64,000 bases of DNA from Lineus longissimus. Lineage: Eukaryota; Nemertea; Pilidiophora; Heteronemertea; Lineidae. The position numbers were made by a program, and so were the translations under genes. The stretch lies in the NCBI RefSeq assembly GCF_910592395.1, contig NC_088316.1, positions 682,001-746,000 of the forward strand, given 5' to 3'. Positions 1 through 10,980 of the stretch are shown one piece after another (the first letter of the stretch is position 1; every line of letters starts with the position of its first letter). Under the pieces are notes generated by a model. That model saw only the letters and a program-made list of their open reading frames with translations, ran no database searches and was not told the DNA's origin.

Positions 1-1938
1 TGTATTATAACTTCCATGTTGACGCTTCAAGTTCATATCTGTATTGAACAAATAACAAGTGACGACAATCTTTTAGAGTTGAAACGAGGGACTTTTTGGG
101 GCCACCCTGTGAACAGTTGATGTCAAAGCGGTTCTGTATGCAAAGCAAATGCAAAGTGAGATTTTAAAGGAAGTGTTCAAGTTTTGGAAGCTAATAAATC
201 TAAATGATCTGACGAAATCTTTTGTTCGATTGTTGATGGTCTTTCTTACATTAAGCTCATTTCAAACCTAAAACCTTTTTTCTGAAGCCGACAGACAAAG
301 TTCCGTGGGACTGAGCCACAGATGTGTCCTCTACCACTACCAGTAAGACTAAGATTGCCCATAACAATCAACAGCCTTGGTAGCTCCTTGTGGCAATAAC
401 CCAAGGTTGGCTATTGTCACAACCTGTGGACAGTCACAATCAGGGGAACTCTTCATTCGTCTCAAGGAGGCAAGCTGCCTTGTCATTGTCACAACCTGTG
501 GACAGTCACAATCAAGGGAACTCTTCATTCGTCTCAAGGAGGCAAGCTACTCTGTCATTGTCACAACCTTGAGACAGGCACAGCCTGGAGACGGTCCCAA
601 CCATTTTCACCATCACCAGGAGAGACAACTTCCAAGCTATGCCTCCTGTGCTGCGTTTGGTTTTCTTGTCTTTAACGCATTCATGTTTGCTTGCTACTTG
701 TCTCTCAGATAAAGTGGAACCTAGAAAGTAACAACCCAAGCCAAGCAAACAAAACTACCGTAATTGTAAGAAGGTTCTTATCTACCGTAGGTTGTGACAT
801 TAAGTAAAAAGGCGATTTCGTTAGTTGCAACATTAAACCTCAATGGCTGATGTCTAGGAGGTTGTGACGTTATTCTGGATGGCTGTACATGTAAGTTGTG
901 AAAAATATTCCTGTAGGTTGTGACACTAACTCTGACTGGCTTTTATACGTCGTGACTCACAAATTGCCCAGGTTGATATACATGGCTTTAACCATGTGAA
1001 CTACTTCGACAGGTTACGACATTCTGTGCCCCAGATCAGCACATTGCCCTTGCCATTGTAACAGAGAACGTTACTGTACTGATAAATTTGGAAGGATTGG
1101 GGTCAAATCTTGAGATAGCTTGTGACCATCCTAAAATCTCTGTTTTCGAGGGCTGGAGCTTTGACCGAGATTTTTGAAGTGGGCCTTCAGTTCAGTTCAA
1201 GCTGGTTTGTTTATCAAGATTTGACCAATCATTGTTCCCAAGATAATAAGTCGGGTAATAAGTACAAATTTCTCTCTATCAAACAAACTAACACAATGAA
1301 CAAAAAAACAAAACATACATTATAATGAAAAACAACTGATTGTTCAAACCTGCAGTGCATTATGATAGTGAGGCTGACCTAAGTTGCAAAGTGACTGTAA
1401 ATCCGGCTGTTTCGTCCGTCGCACGGCAAAAGAAATCCCATCTGAACGACCCGGTCTTCTGGTTGTGACTTTGTCGTCAATACCAATTGGGCTCAATGGA
1501 AATTGCAATCAAAGACCATAAACTTGCTCTCCGTGACACAATAGGGATAGCAGTCAAAGACAAATTGACGTGATTTATTATGTGCTCCTGACACAAACAT
1601 TATTATTTTTGTAGACCCATACATTTAAGATTTGTCAATGAGTTATACCGGTGTGACCCAAAACATGATCGTCACCTTGAAGGATTTGAGATGCATGCCT
1701 ACAAAAACCAATTACCTTAGATAAAGTGTGAGCTGCCTTCGACTTGTCTTCACCCTGTCCTTACCTTTTAGTAGGTTGTGACTTTAGTCAGTGAGGACAT
1801 TTGAAATTACATGGACAAATATGCACAACCTTGGGACTCTGGCCTATCCTATTCGTATAGAGACAAATTCATATTCTACCATCAAAGGAAAACTAGTCCC
1901 AATCCATGCACCCGTCTCCTGATAGAAGTGACAATAGC
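1..1938. other. Gene-free repeat-rich flank
   Basis: I see no supported exon here. The stretch holds a 72-bp tandem repeat near 416-600 and six further copies or near-copies of a short GGTTGTGAC motif (for example at 790, 860, 916, 1461 and 1774). An opposite-strand polyadenylation hexamer (TTTATT at 1574-1579) lies about 360 nt beyond the stop codon of the aldolase-domain gene, so the right part is probably its 3' UTR. Small ORFs around 377-750 are just the tandem repeat read in several frames. Confidence 0.6.
416..600. repeat. 72-bp tandem repeat, about 2.3 copies
   Basis: The 9-mer GTCACAACC recurs at 416, 488 and 560, exactly 72 bp apart, with the intervening 'gggaactcttcattcgtctc' block repeated almost unchanged. 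The third copy is partial. Because 72 is a multiple of three it creates short open frames on both strands that should not be taken as genes. Confidence 0.85.
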
Positions 1939-4008
1939 CTAGTCGGCCACATCAGGAGTTTCTTTCAGTATGACTTTCATCATGCCATTGAAGTGTTGAT
2001 TAGCGTAGAATTCCAGCTTTTTTCGTGAGTCCAGGTATGTTTTCTCGCAGACCTCTTTGGGAATGTGTTTCAGTGGCTTGCCAGATGACATTGCTATCAA
2101 CTGGAAAGAAGCGAAGTAGTAATTGTCACAATCTGTTTTAAGGAGACAACCTTCAAGCGTACATACAGTTGTAATGGATATTAAGCAATGGCTAGAAACC
2201 TAATTGAGTGAGAATCGTCTATAATGCAGATACGTGACTATCATGGTAAATGTCACAAAGTCCCATATGATGCATTGAACCGACGGTTTGTAAACGACCG
2301 AATGAGACGAAACACCGCCCATCACTGTGTCGTGGTAGCAGTCTTAATGTTAGATACAACACAGAATGGACATCCTGGCTGCACTCTAGCAAAGCCAACA
2401 ATGTGAGTGTTACTGTCAAGAAAGCGTGCCGTCACGTCTCTCACCTGAATCATAGCCGCTCTCTCAACATAGTAGGCCTTGTCGAAAGCCTCAGCCACCG
2501 TCCCCCCGATTGTGACCAGGCCATGGTTGCCCATGATGAGCACATCATCCTCCCTCATGCAAGCCCCCAGCCTCTCCCCCTCCGCCACGGCCTCTGGGTA
2601 GCCACAGTAGTTATCGTCATAGCCAACGCCCTTGTAGAAACGCATCATGTGTTGGTGAATCATAAGGAATCGAGGGTCTTCGAGACAACCTGAAAAAAGG
2701 AACAGTATGGAGGTGTCTTCGTTAGAGGAACATCCTAAACTTTACTCCAATATTCCATATTTCGATTTCAAACCTCTGATGACAGCTTCGGGCCATGGCC
2801 AGCACCCTGTTAGTGCACATACCTCGTCAAAGCTATCAGCGAGTTGTATAAACAAATAGATAAATCTCATTCAACCGCTATCACCGCCATCGCAGCGGTG
2901 AAACTAATCCAGAGAGTTTGCAGACACCTAAATCGCACCTAAACTCGATCTGGTTGGACGTCAGTGTTGTTGTCTTGAATGAGACACGTAGCCGAAACGT
3001 AGCCGAAACGTAGGACGAAAGGACAAGGATTAATGGACATGTCTTACTCAAAGCAGTTACGTATGGCGAATGTAAGTGCATGACGCAGTTTGCGCTGGCA
3101 TCTGGCCTGATGTTGTGGATCCCCCGGTGGATGGTGGAGGCAGCCAATTCGTTATGTCCATCGCCCTCAACGATCTCATTCTGAGAGTTGAGTCCGATCA
3201 GTGAAGAAGCGGTAACCTATGAAAGATATAGTAATTCGTTCACGTGAGAACCACCATTTTCGGTCGCGGTGTGTTGGCACGATGTGACTAACGACTATCG
3301 GGTTGTGACTGAGGTTAGCAATGGCAAGATCAATTGCGTCTTAGTCTTGACACAAGTTAATTGTCTGGAGACTTGCAGTCAAGGGGACGTGTTCTTCTGC
3401 CCCACCGCCTTACCTGACTCCAGTGTCTCCCATGCGGAATCAGAAGCATGACCTGGCCCTCTCCATTCGTGGCCTTCGTGATCAGGGTTAGATGATTGCA
3501 TACGCCTTCATTCATACCATATCTGAAACAGCAGATTATACGATGCGCTCAGCTTTCACAAAAGGCAGACAACTGTGAAATGAACTGCCAGTCCGTCTCA
3601 TCCTGCCAAGCTCAGAGCGACATGCGCCTGGTTTTCCTGTGACCGGTGACGGGTCGGGCGATGCTGTGGCAGGGTAGATGTTGACCCAGTACAACATCCA
3701 CTAATGCGCCGAGCGTACATTTCTGAGCTCCAAGCTATCCAACTTCACGCAAACGAACGGAGTAGCTATATTATTAGGTGCATAAGCGGATGTGTCTCTT
3801 ACCTGTCTAGGACTCGGTAAGCGACAGCAAGCTCCAGCCTCGCCTTTCTGTTGACAGCAGCCGCATCCTCGGTGGCAGAAGCTTTGGTCACAAGTGTCCG
3901 TCGTCCCCGACATGTTCCTATGCTTGAAATGAGAGGTTGTGCTCTCAGTGACGTTTGGGACGTCAGGAAGACTGTCTTTCCCAAAGATTGCGCGGCCCTG
4001 CGGAACAT
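1939..4008 (-). CDS. Class II aldolase/adducin-domain protein
   Basis: Five coding exons on the minus strand: 4008-3803, 3522-3414, 3216-3048, 2689-2445, 2100-1939. Phases agree at all four joins and give 296 residues. The N-terminal ~60 residues are Arg/Ser/Thr-rich with almost no acidic residues, resembling a mitochondrial presequence. The aldolase fold then starts at 'AYRVLDRYGMNEG'. Landmarks are 'LLIPHG..WS.VTASSL', the zinc-ligand pair in 'MHLHSPY' (His about 152 and 154) and 'GNHGLV' (third His about 217). In the family these histidines bind the metal used for aldol cleavage of phosphorylated sugars. The animal members are of unsettled substrate, so enzyme specificity is not assigned. 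An in-frame ATG at 4083 would add 25 residues; I prefer 4008 because it opens the presequence-like segment. A polyadenylation hexamer on the minus strand lies at 1579-1574. Confidence 0.9.
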
Positions 4009-4083
4009 TTCGACCCTCTTAGTTATATTTTCCTGAACACCTTGAAGAGACCACCAAAAATATTTGGACGGACAGGTCAACAT

Positions 4084-5699
4084 ATGTCGAAACTAGGATA
4101 TCAAGATAGTCGGAAGACAAGAGATTAAAATTACTCAATGCGTGGCATAATCATCGACTCACGACCTGGTCGATAGATAAGGTGAAAGATAACTGGTAGG
4201 TTCAATCTGTCGATATCGTTCCGCAAGCTGAAATCAATTCGGACTCGCAATAACACACACAGTAATGGCACTCTACCATGATCAGCATCCTCATCATCCT
4301 GGATCTCTATCCATCCTTAAAGATTTGGCCACTGAACAGGTTACATGTAGGCTATTGGGTATTTTACGTGACCAGCCAGGGACCGCGGCTTCGTCGCATC
4401 CAACAGACTAGGTTCCGTTAAAGCTTTGGTGACATTGACCACCTCGCCAGTTAGCAGTTTATCACACCATGGAAACAAAGAGATGAGAAGTTGGAGTTGC
4501 ACATTGCAGAGACACGTCTTTCATTAGTGAGAAGTCACAACCGTAACTTTTGGGGTCGACATGAGTTCAGACGCTGCCATCACATGTACAAGTCTTGTCC
4601 CTCAGACAAATAAGCCTCAGTCATCCTACTTATGCAAGGACGAGTTCGGAGTCCACACGGGCACTGTTATGCCACAACCAGTTCAAGCGAACTTATTTAA
4701 CCATTCGGTTGTGACTTTGTCCTCTGAAGACCAATTTCGGAAATTATGATCGAACATGGCGAATCTCTCGTCACGCAGCTTTAAGGATCGGTTATCTTTT
4801 TATCAAAACAATGGCCTGTGAACGACTAGGCCTTTTTAAACAGAAAGTAAGGGACTAGATACACCACTATCCAAGGAGATAAAAATGCCATGCTTGCCAT
4901 ATGATCAACTATTTCACTCTTACATCATTTCAATGTTGTTCTGTAAAGAGAAATACTGATTCTTGCAACAACAAGAGAAGACAATGCACGATTTTCATTG
5001 CAGATGCCGAATTCCTTTGCCTTGATAAGAGCCAAGCCTGTTAGGACCTGTACTGATCCAGTTGTGATATTAAAATAACGTCACAACCAGAGACAAATTC
5101 AAATAACGTGCTCCTAGGTCTCCACTTGTCACAACCAAAGACAAACTCTGATAACATCCTCATTTAAGCTCCAATGGGCTTTATTTTTCCATTTTATGTG
5201 CGTTATGTACATGGAACAGAATCTGGCTGAACACACACCACAATGAGATATTTCAGCCAGCTCAGAGTAGATTGGGCCTTAAAGGGAGACTATAGGCAGA
5301 GGGCCAAAGCATCCAATTGGAGGTCACCCGAGGACTGGTATGCAAATTAGGAGACTGGGTCTAGTTTGAACTCAATAGTGGTAAACCATCTCTCGTACAA
5401 GCCCGCCAATGTATTGTAAACTACTGTTTACTTGAAACATGAAACTTAACCTCGCTCATTTGGCTCCTGTCTGTTGTTTCCCTCCTATCAAAGTCTTCTT
5501 TGGGCCCTATTACATGCAGGACAATACTGAAAACATGCAAGGGTGCTCAAGTGGACATGCATGACACTTCAGCGAAGAGAACGTTTAAACAATATACTAA
5601 CAGGATTTGGTGACCTGGTTTTAAGGTGAGGAGATTCAAGAAAACCTAGTGGAAGACTTCCCATTTTAGACATTTTGTAGCTGGCTACTGTGGAGTTAT
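4084..5699. other. Intergenic, no gene seen
   Basis: No exon supported by homology. It contains copies of the GGTTGTGAC/GTCACAACC motif at about 4534, 4707, 5080 and 5128, and a minus-strand polyadenylation hexamer (TTTATT at 5180-5185) that could serve ZNRD2 with a roughly 510-nt 3' UTR. The 62-residue plus-strand ORF at 4561-4749 has no recognisable feature. Confidence 0.5.
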
Positions 5700-6413
5700 T
5701 CACTTTTCTGGTGCCAGTTTAGCTTGATGTTTGGACAAAGTTTCAAGCGTTTCTAGAGACACTTTAATCAAAGTGCACAACTGTATACTACCCTCAACAC
5801 TCAGACTTCTCTGTAGTTCATCTGTAGCCCACTGTAACTTCTGTTCCAGGACAGTTTTTGTCCTACTTAAACAAGGCGACGTTGTATATATCGGTGTCCT
5901 TGGATCGTGAGCTCCATCTACAAAGTCCAAAGGAACCGGAGACACGGCACGGAAACTGCTGTTCAACGATCTGGAATGTTCACGTGTTAGGGAGATGATC
6001 CGGGGTTCTTGACTGGGACGCTGCCCGTTTATTTGAAACGGCGCAGGTTCATCAGAGACAGCGCCCGCATAACCGTCTCCGTTCAGAATCTGCTCAGCCG
6101 ATTCAAACTCCACGTTAGGGACACCGTTAGCACTGGATGGAGCATTACCAGCGCTGTGTTCTACTTCCTTGTTATCAGGCAGCACATCGATTTCCGTGCA
6201 AGCAACACAAAAATCTTTCTGCTGGCGGTCTCGGAGGAGAATGGTGTCACAATCAGGACAAGTTGTCCCCAACATCCTGTAGCCCTTCAAGAGATACTCG
6301 CCGAGAATCTTACTGATCTTGTTGGACCTGACCTGACGAGCTCGCATAACCTGCTGTTCCTCTTCTGTCGGAGGAACCCATTCATCTTCAGGTGTGTTCA
6401 TGAATGACGACAT
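5700..6413 (-). CDS. ZNRD2: Zinc ribbon domain-containing protein 2 (p27 autoantigen family)
   Basis: Intronless, 237 residues, ATG at 6413-6411. The N-terminus 'WVPPTEEEQQVMRARQ', then 'KISKILGEYLLKGYRMLG' and a C-x2-C...C-x2-C zinc-ribbon ('CPDCDTILL...FCVAC', residues about 51-71) are the hallmark of the SSSCA1/p27 (ZNRD2) family. A conserved C-terminal helix ends the protein ('LIKVSLETLETLSKHQAKL'). The middle ~100 residues are low in complexity and specific to this lineage. Vertebrate ZNRD2 is a small protein without enzymatic activity, first described as a scleroderma autoantigen and linked to centromere/spindle and tankyrase-related complexes. That role is only inferred here. The reading frame continues upstream to a TTG at 6419, but the ATG at 6413 is the natural start. 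It lies only 216 nt downstream of the inhibitor gene's stop codon on the same strand. Confidence 0.93.
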   Translation of the reverse strand: MSSFMNTPEDEWVPPTEEEQQVMRARQVRSNKISKILGEYLLKGYRMLGTTCPDCDTILLRDRQQKDFCVACTEIDVLPDNKEVEHSAGNAPSSANGVPNVEFESAEQILNGDGYAGAVSDEPAPFQINGQRPSQEPRIISLTREHSRSLNSSFRAVSPVPLDFVDGAHDPRTPIYTTSPCLSRTKTVLEQKLQWATDELQRSLSVEGSIQLCTLIKVSLETLETLSKHQAKLAPEK

Positions 6414-6629
6414 TTTCAATGGATGACAAGCGCGTTATGAAAAGTTCAAAGTTTATACTTTCTTGGAAACTTTATATCAGGAAGGGTTTAGCCAATTTCC
6501 AAACAGTTTTATGGTGAAGCCTAGTCATTGGCTTCTGATGAAGTTTTTGAGTAACTCAGACAGGATTAGAACACAGGTCAGGTCGTGGATATGATTTTCA
6601 ATCTTGACCATTTGGAATTGTATGTTCGA

Positions 6630-7577
6630 TCATCCAATCTTGGGGACCTGCACCACAACGCCGTCAGCATCCACGAAGATTCTCACACGATCAGTCTGGA
6701 AGTCGTGTGGGTGGCTAGGACTTGTAGCGGAATACTCTGGTAGGACCTGAATCTGAAAGATAATTTCAATGAGAGCTAAGCAGAGACACAGTACAGCTGG
6801 GGATGAAGACTAATGATGTCGTAAGATTACAGTCAATCAAGTATAGTAGCATCCTTTTACTGTATTATACTTACTGTGATATTTGGGTAACTTTGTCGAA
6901 TAATAGCTTGAGCTTCTTTCCAAGTCTGAAAATTAAACAAGAAATATTGTAGTCACATAACGTCTTGAAGCATGCACACCTCATCCACACTCTGCGTTCT
7001 ATGCCAAAAGGTGGTCTACAGAGTTGCTTGAAGAAGAAGAACCTGAAGAAATGGGGCCAGGGCCACTAGTATAGTAGGGGCATCAAAGAGATAACTACCC
7101 ACATGCCCATAAAAGGCTTTATTTCGGCTAGTAAACGCACATGTTGGTCTAAAAGTAGTCCCGAACAAAAGACCAGGTGACGTAGAAAGCCATAACAAAC
7201 ATGGTGTGTGGGACTTGCAGGAGACGAGCAAGACAAGATAAGTCAATACAAGAACTCCATTCCATCCCTTTCTATAAAACTATCCTGAATGAATCACCAG
7301 AAATAAAACTACTATACATCAAGGCACCCTCATCGCAAAGATATTTTTCATGGTTCGCTTTGAACAGTAGTACCATTTCAAAAATCCATAAATTTACGAG
7401 CTAAAAACTGCTCTGCACAGTCAAAATTTTGTGCAAAATATCTATGTTTAATGTTTAAAAGATTCCAAAAAGTACATTCTTAATGATAAACCTCATTAGA
7501 AGAGACTAAATTATGCCAATAAAAAGAAATTCGAGTACCTTTCCGCGAGTTTCGGGCCACTCAGAAACATCGGCCAT
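6630..7577 (-). CDS. Potato inhibitor I (eglin-type) serine protease inhibitor
   Basis: Three tiny exons on the minus strand: 7577-7539 (13 codons), 6925-6875 (17 codons) and 6752-6630 (40 codons plus stop). All joins are phase 0 with GT-AG borders, giving a 70-residue protein without signal peptide. Diagnostic landmarks in order: 'SEWPETRGK' (the SWPELVGK motif), 'TWKEAQAIIRQ', 'IQVLPE', the loop, then 'DRVRIFVDADGVVVQVPKIG' with the conserved C-terminal Gly. This is the MEROPS I13 fold, which blocks subtilisin/chymotrypsin-like proteases through an exposed loop held by the Arg residues of 'RVR'. The loop between 'LPE' and 'RVR' is 15 residues against 11 in leech eglin c. Aligned on the Asp at P1', the P1 residue would be His. 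Target protease is unknown. No cysteines are present, as in eglin. Cytosolic location is likely unless a missed upstream exon adds a signal peptide. Confidence 0.88.
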
Positions 7578-8621
7578 GCTGGAAGAATGCCATCGTGCAG
7601 CCGAGTACAAAAAACGAATGATGTCATCCCTGGATTCGAGGATGAAAATGAGGGACCATCTCAAAATATGTGCAGAAATGCAAAATGAAATGTGTGCAGA
7701 AAAATTAAACGTTAGTACGACAATGATAACTCTCAGAAAGATGGAAACTAACAGCAGATTTTTGTTTATATTATATATACATAGTTTTATTATTCAACGT
7801 ACATTTTCTATAATCATTATTATGACTTTTGAACAATAATGTTGGTTACGGTGCGAACAATGCAATAAAACGTACTCCGCTTCAGAGCCTATTTCCGTGG
7901 TTTGAGTTGTAAAGTTAGTAATGGCAGGGAGTTGTCATACACCTCCCTGGTAATGGAGTGATGGTCCTACGGCCTTCTCCATCCTTCCCCGCACCGTATC
8001 CGAAAATAAATATTGCATCACAAGCGTAAGAGCAATTTGACTTGAGAACTCTGCTCGGTACGCTATCTTGGCATGGCTCACTGTCATGACTGTCTTTATA
8101 CATACTTGCTAAGATGAATCTACGAATAAGTCAAAAGACACGTTTGCCGCGCAGTTTAGAAACTCCTACAAAGCCCAGGCAAAGTTCTACTGTTGGTGGG
8201 TTATACGACATATGTTCTCACATCCACTGATATGAGACATAAAACTCCGTGATCTACAGCTGAATGCTTAGGCTATTCTCCTTCTGTATGCCAACACTGC
8301 AATATTGACTATACGATGGACCACTCTGATCTTCTCAAAATACGCCGACAATAGAGAGGTTCAGATGAAATTTTATGAGACGTCCGTTACTTTCAAAATT
8401 TCATGTTTTCACTTCCAAGTGGAGCATGCGCAACGAACTTGAGATAGAGATTGTTCCCATGCCTGAGGCGTCAAAAATGATTAATCCGTGCAGTAGTCGT
8501 TCTCTTCATCCGCTTGTTTAGCAGTCGTTCTCATGTGATAGCGTGTAGCTGGATGGATCTGTGCGGCCAGGGGGACGCACCAATCGACAGCACTCGATTC
8601 AGCATGTCACATGAGTTTCCC
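7578..8621. other. Intergenic / 3' UTR of the CUB gene
   Basis: No supported gene. The plus-strand ORF at 7513-7839 runs antisense across the inhibitor's first exon and is a shadow. A minus-strand TTTATT at about 7785 could be the polyadenylation signal of the CUB gene. The block at 8464-8568 is a decayed copy of the CUB gene's last coding exon (listed separately). The 62-residue minus ORF at 7915-8103 is not recognisable. Confidence 0.5.
8464..8568 (-). pseudogene. Decayed duplicate of CUB-gene last-exon segment
   Basis: On the minus strand this block parallels the real exon at 8771-8641. Both carry GTGCGGCACAGAT-like, GTGCACGGA-like and 'TTTTYGACGCCTCA' segments in the same order and spacing. 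The copy has an in-frame TGA and several small deletions, so it is not coding. It lies about 70 bp beyond the true stop codon, inside the likely 3' UTR. I judge it a relic of a local tandem duplication. Confidence 0.5.
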
Positions 8622-10980
8622 CTATGGAAAGGATGCTCGTTGAGGCGTCGAAAATGACAACTCCGTGCAGGAAGCGCTTTCCTCGTCTGTGTGTCTACGG
8701 TAGACTGAGTTCGTATGTATGATGGGGTGAAGCCGGGTGGACTTCAGCCAGGGGAGCCGCATCTGTGCGGACCGGATCTCAGACTTGATCGAGACGAAGA
8801 GAAAGGACACGAGGAAGGAGAAGATTACCACCCCTGAGAGGATAGCGAGGACGATGTTGGATGTTCTGTATTCTGCTGGAGAGTAAAACGTAAGCGCTGA
8901 AAATGAAAAATGAGCAATTACATCTTCATCTGAAGCACGAGGCAGCTGTATTGACTGCCAATTGATGATTAATTAAAGAAAACATGCAGTCGAGGACCAA
9001 CAGCATTGTAGAAGCTATCAAAGACCGACAGCTTTGTAGCAGTTGTCGAAGACGAATGGCTTTGCAGCAGCTGTTGAAAAACCTACAATTTTGGAGCTAC
9101 CAAATTTGTTATGAAGATAACCATGATGATGATGACGATGTACCTCAACTCCATATACTCACGTCTCGGCTCTTTCCAATAAAACATGAGAAAGCCCCTG
9201 TAATTATTTGTATTGTCCACCCTGAAGGTGACGAGGAGGTCTCGTCCGTTACTCTTGATGAGATTAGAGGGTACCACGTTCCCACACCATCGCTTTATCG
9301 TGTGATCCCATATGTGCGCACCTGAAGCAAAACAAAACAGACATCTCATCAGAGAAAGATGTTATGGTGTCAACACAATGATCTTGCTTACCTTGCCCCT
9401 GCCTATTAACTGCCTTCCTTTAACGCTGGTGACAACGTGTATAACTCCGACCTTAAAAATCATTATGGCCGAGTAAGGTATGCAGTACAACCTTATTTGT
9501 GTATGTGTACTACCAGCTGTCCACCCTGTAGGGGATAACTGTCCCAACTGACCTTACACCCTGAAGTCGGGTTTTTAAATCCTGCAAAAGCAGCTTACCA
9601 TCTTTGACCTCCAAATAGTCCTTGCTACAGGGTCTACTATTCTGTATCAAGGAGTCCTTGATTTCTAACACGATCTGATCTCCTTTCGTGTCGGAACTGA
9701 TTCGCCATCGGCACTGGGTGTTCCTGGAAAGGAATGGTCAGGGCTGATAAGACCGCAGGAGAAGTGATCAAGTGATCTGGGGATCAAAGTCTTGATAACA
9801 AATAATGTTTGCAATTAGGTTATATTTTGTGTCTACTTGTGGTTTAAACTTGTGTTTACATCGAGTTTATTACATTGTCACTTGCATGTTATCATGCTTA
9901 TCATGGCCTCCCTACATATCCATCCATTAAGTAGCGGGTCAAGGTACTCTGCACCCTTAGTTTATATGGCTGTCGAACCAAGAGGCAATAAAACACGGAG
10001 TCAATAACTCAAGGAATGAATGTTGATTCTCCGGCTGCCTCCGTCCATCAATACGTTGACATGGGCGTAATTGGACCAAACATTCGTTTCCGCTTTCCCT
10101 ATTCGGTCAGTAGGCGCCAAGAACACAGTTTGGTCAAGTGTTATAGTTGCCTATGGATACCAAACAACCCAAATGTGGTATTTAATTACTTCTACTGATG
10201 AATTCTATATTATTTATGAGTTTAACTGTGGTGTTGCGTGTACGAAGTGGATGCAGTCGTGTTTACCCAGTGCCCACATTTATTTTATGATTTGTAAACA
10301 GTTCGTTTGTTTTACTCTTGCGGCCATTTGTATGACCAGGAGACGAATATGGATCAGAAGAAGAAGAAGAAGAAGACAATGAAGGTAAAGAAGACGACGA
10401 TGAAGATGAAGAAGACGAACAAGAAGCAGAAGCAGAAGCAGAAGGAGGAGGCAAAGAAGAAAAACAAATAACACGAAGAAGAAGAAGAAGACACCGGATT
10501 ATACTACATGTACTTACCCATCGTAGTGCCGTGGGTAGTTGGGAGAAGTCAGGTTCTGCTTGTCGTACTTGGCGTAGAGTTGTATGTCAGTAGTCAGGAC
10601 ACCTTTACACATGATGCCTTCAACTGAAAGAAACAATCACATCGATTTCGTCAGGGGAAAGTGTTTTTCCTCTTGACTTCGTTACTGAGCTGATAATTGG
10701 CTCATTCCAGTAAGGCGAGGTTTACATAGAGTTAAGTTTTTGACTTGTAACATGTCACTTTCAAAATGAGTCCTATGTAAAGCCGGCCTTCTGCGATGGT
10801 TGTTGGCGCGTGAGTGCGTTCATGATCAAATCTGAAGGCCACCTGGGTTCATTTGAATTCTTCGCCTGTCCAGAATGGCCACGTGTGTCTGTTTACTCCC
10901 TCAGCTGTCTTACCTTCTTGGAGAGTTGCCATGGCTGCCGTCATCATTATCCACACAGCAGGAGTGATAGCCAGCAGCAT
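8622..10980 (-). CDS. Single-pass membrane protein with one extracellular CUB domain
   Basis: Five exons on the minus strand: 10980-10914, 10623-10518, 9723-9599, 9321-9163, 8896-8622. Phases close at every join, giving 243 residues. Residues 1-22 form a hydrophobic signal peptide. A CUB domain follows (about 28-150) with its four cysteines and signature pieces 'LTSPNYPRHYDG', 'CRWRISS', 'CSKDYLEVKDG', 'RWCGN', 'LLVTFRVDN...GFLMFYW'. A transmembrane helix ('NIVLAILSGVVIFSFLVSFL', about 166-187) precedes a 55-residue Ser/Thr- and Arg-containing cytoplasmic tail without an enzymatic domain. CUB domains bind proteins or glycans, often with calcium, so a cell-surface receptor or co-receptor role is plausible. 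I do not recognise a specific orthologue. A purine/pyrimidine microsatellite occupies intron 2. The start is the first ATG giving a signal peptide. Confidence 0.82.
10355..10495. repeat. GAA-rich purine tract in CUB-gene intron
   Basis: About 140 bp of almost pure A/G (AAG, GAA, GAC runs) on the plus strand, i.e. a polypyrimidine tract in the transcribed strand. It sits 22 bp from the exon-2 donor of the CUB gene. It generates spurious poly-Ser and poly-Leu ORFs on the minus strand. Confidence 0.9.

Noticed and set aside
7513-7839. 108-residue plus-strand ORF
   Set aside because: Antisense of the inhibitor's first exon and its surroundings; the family match is on the minus strand.
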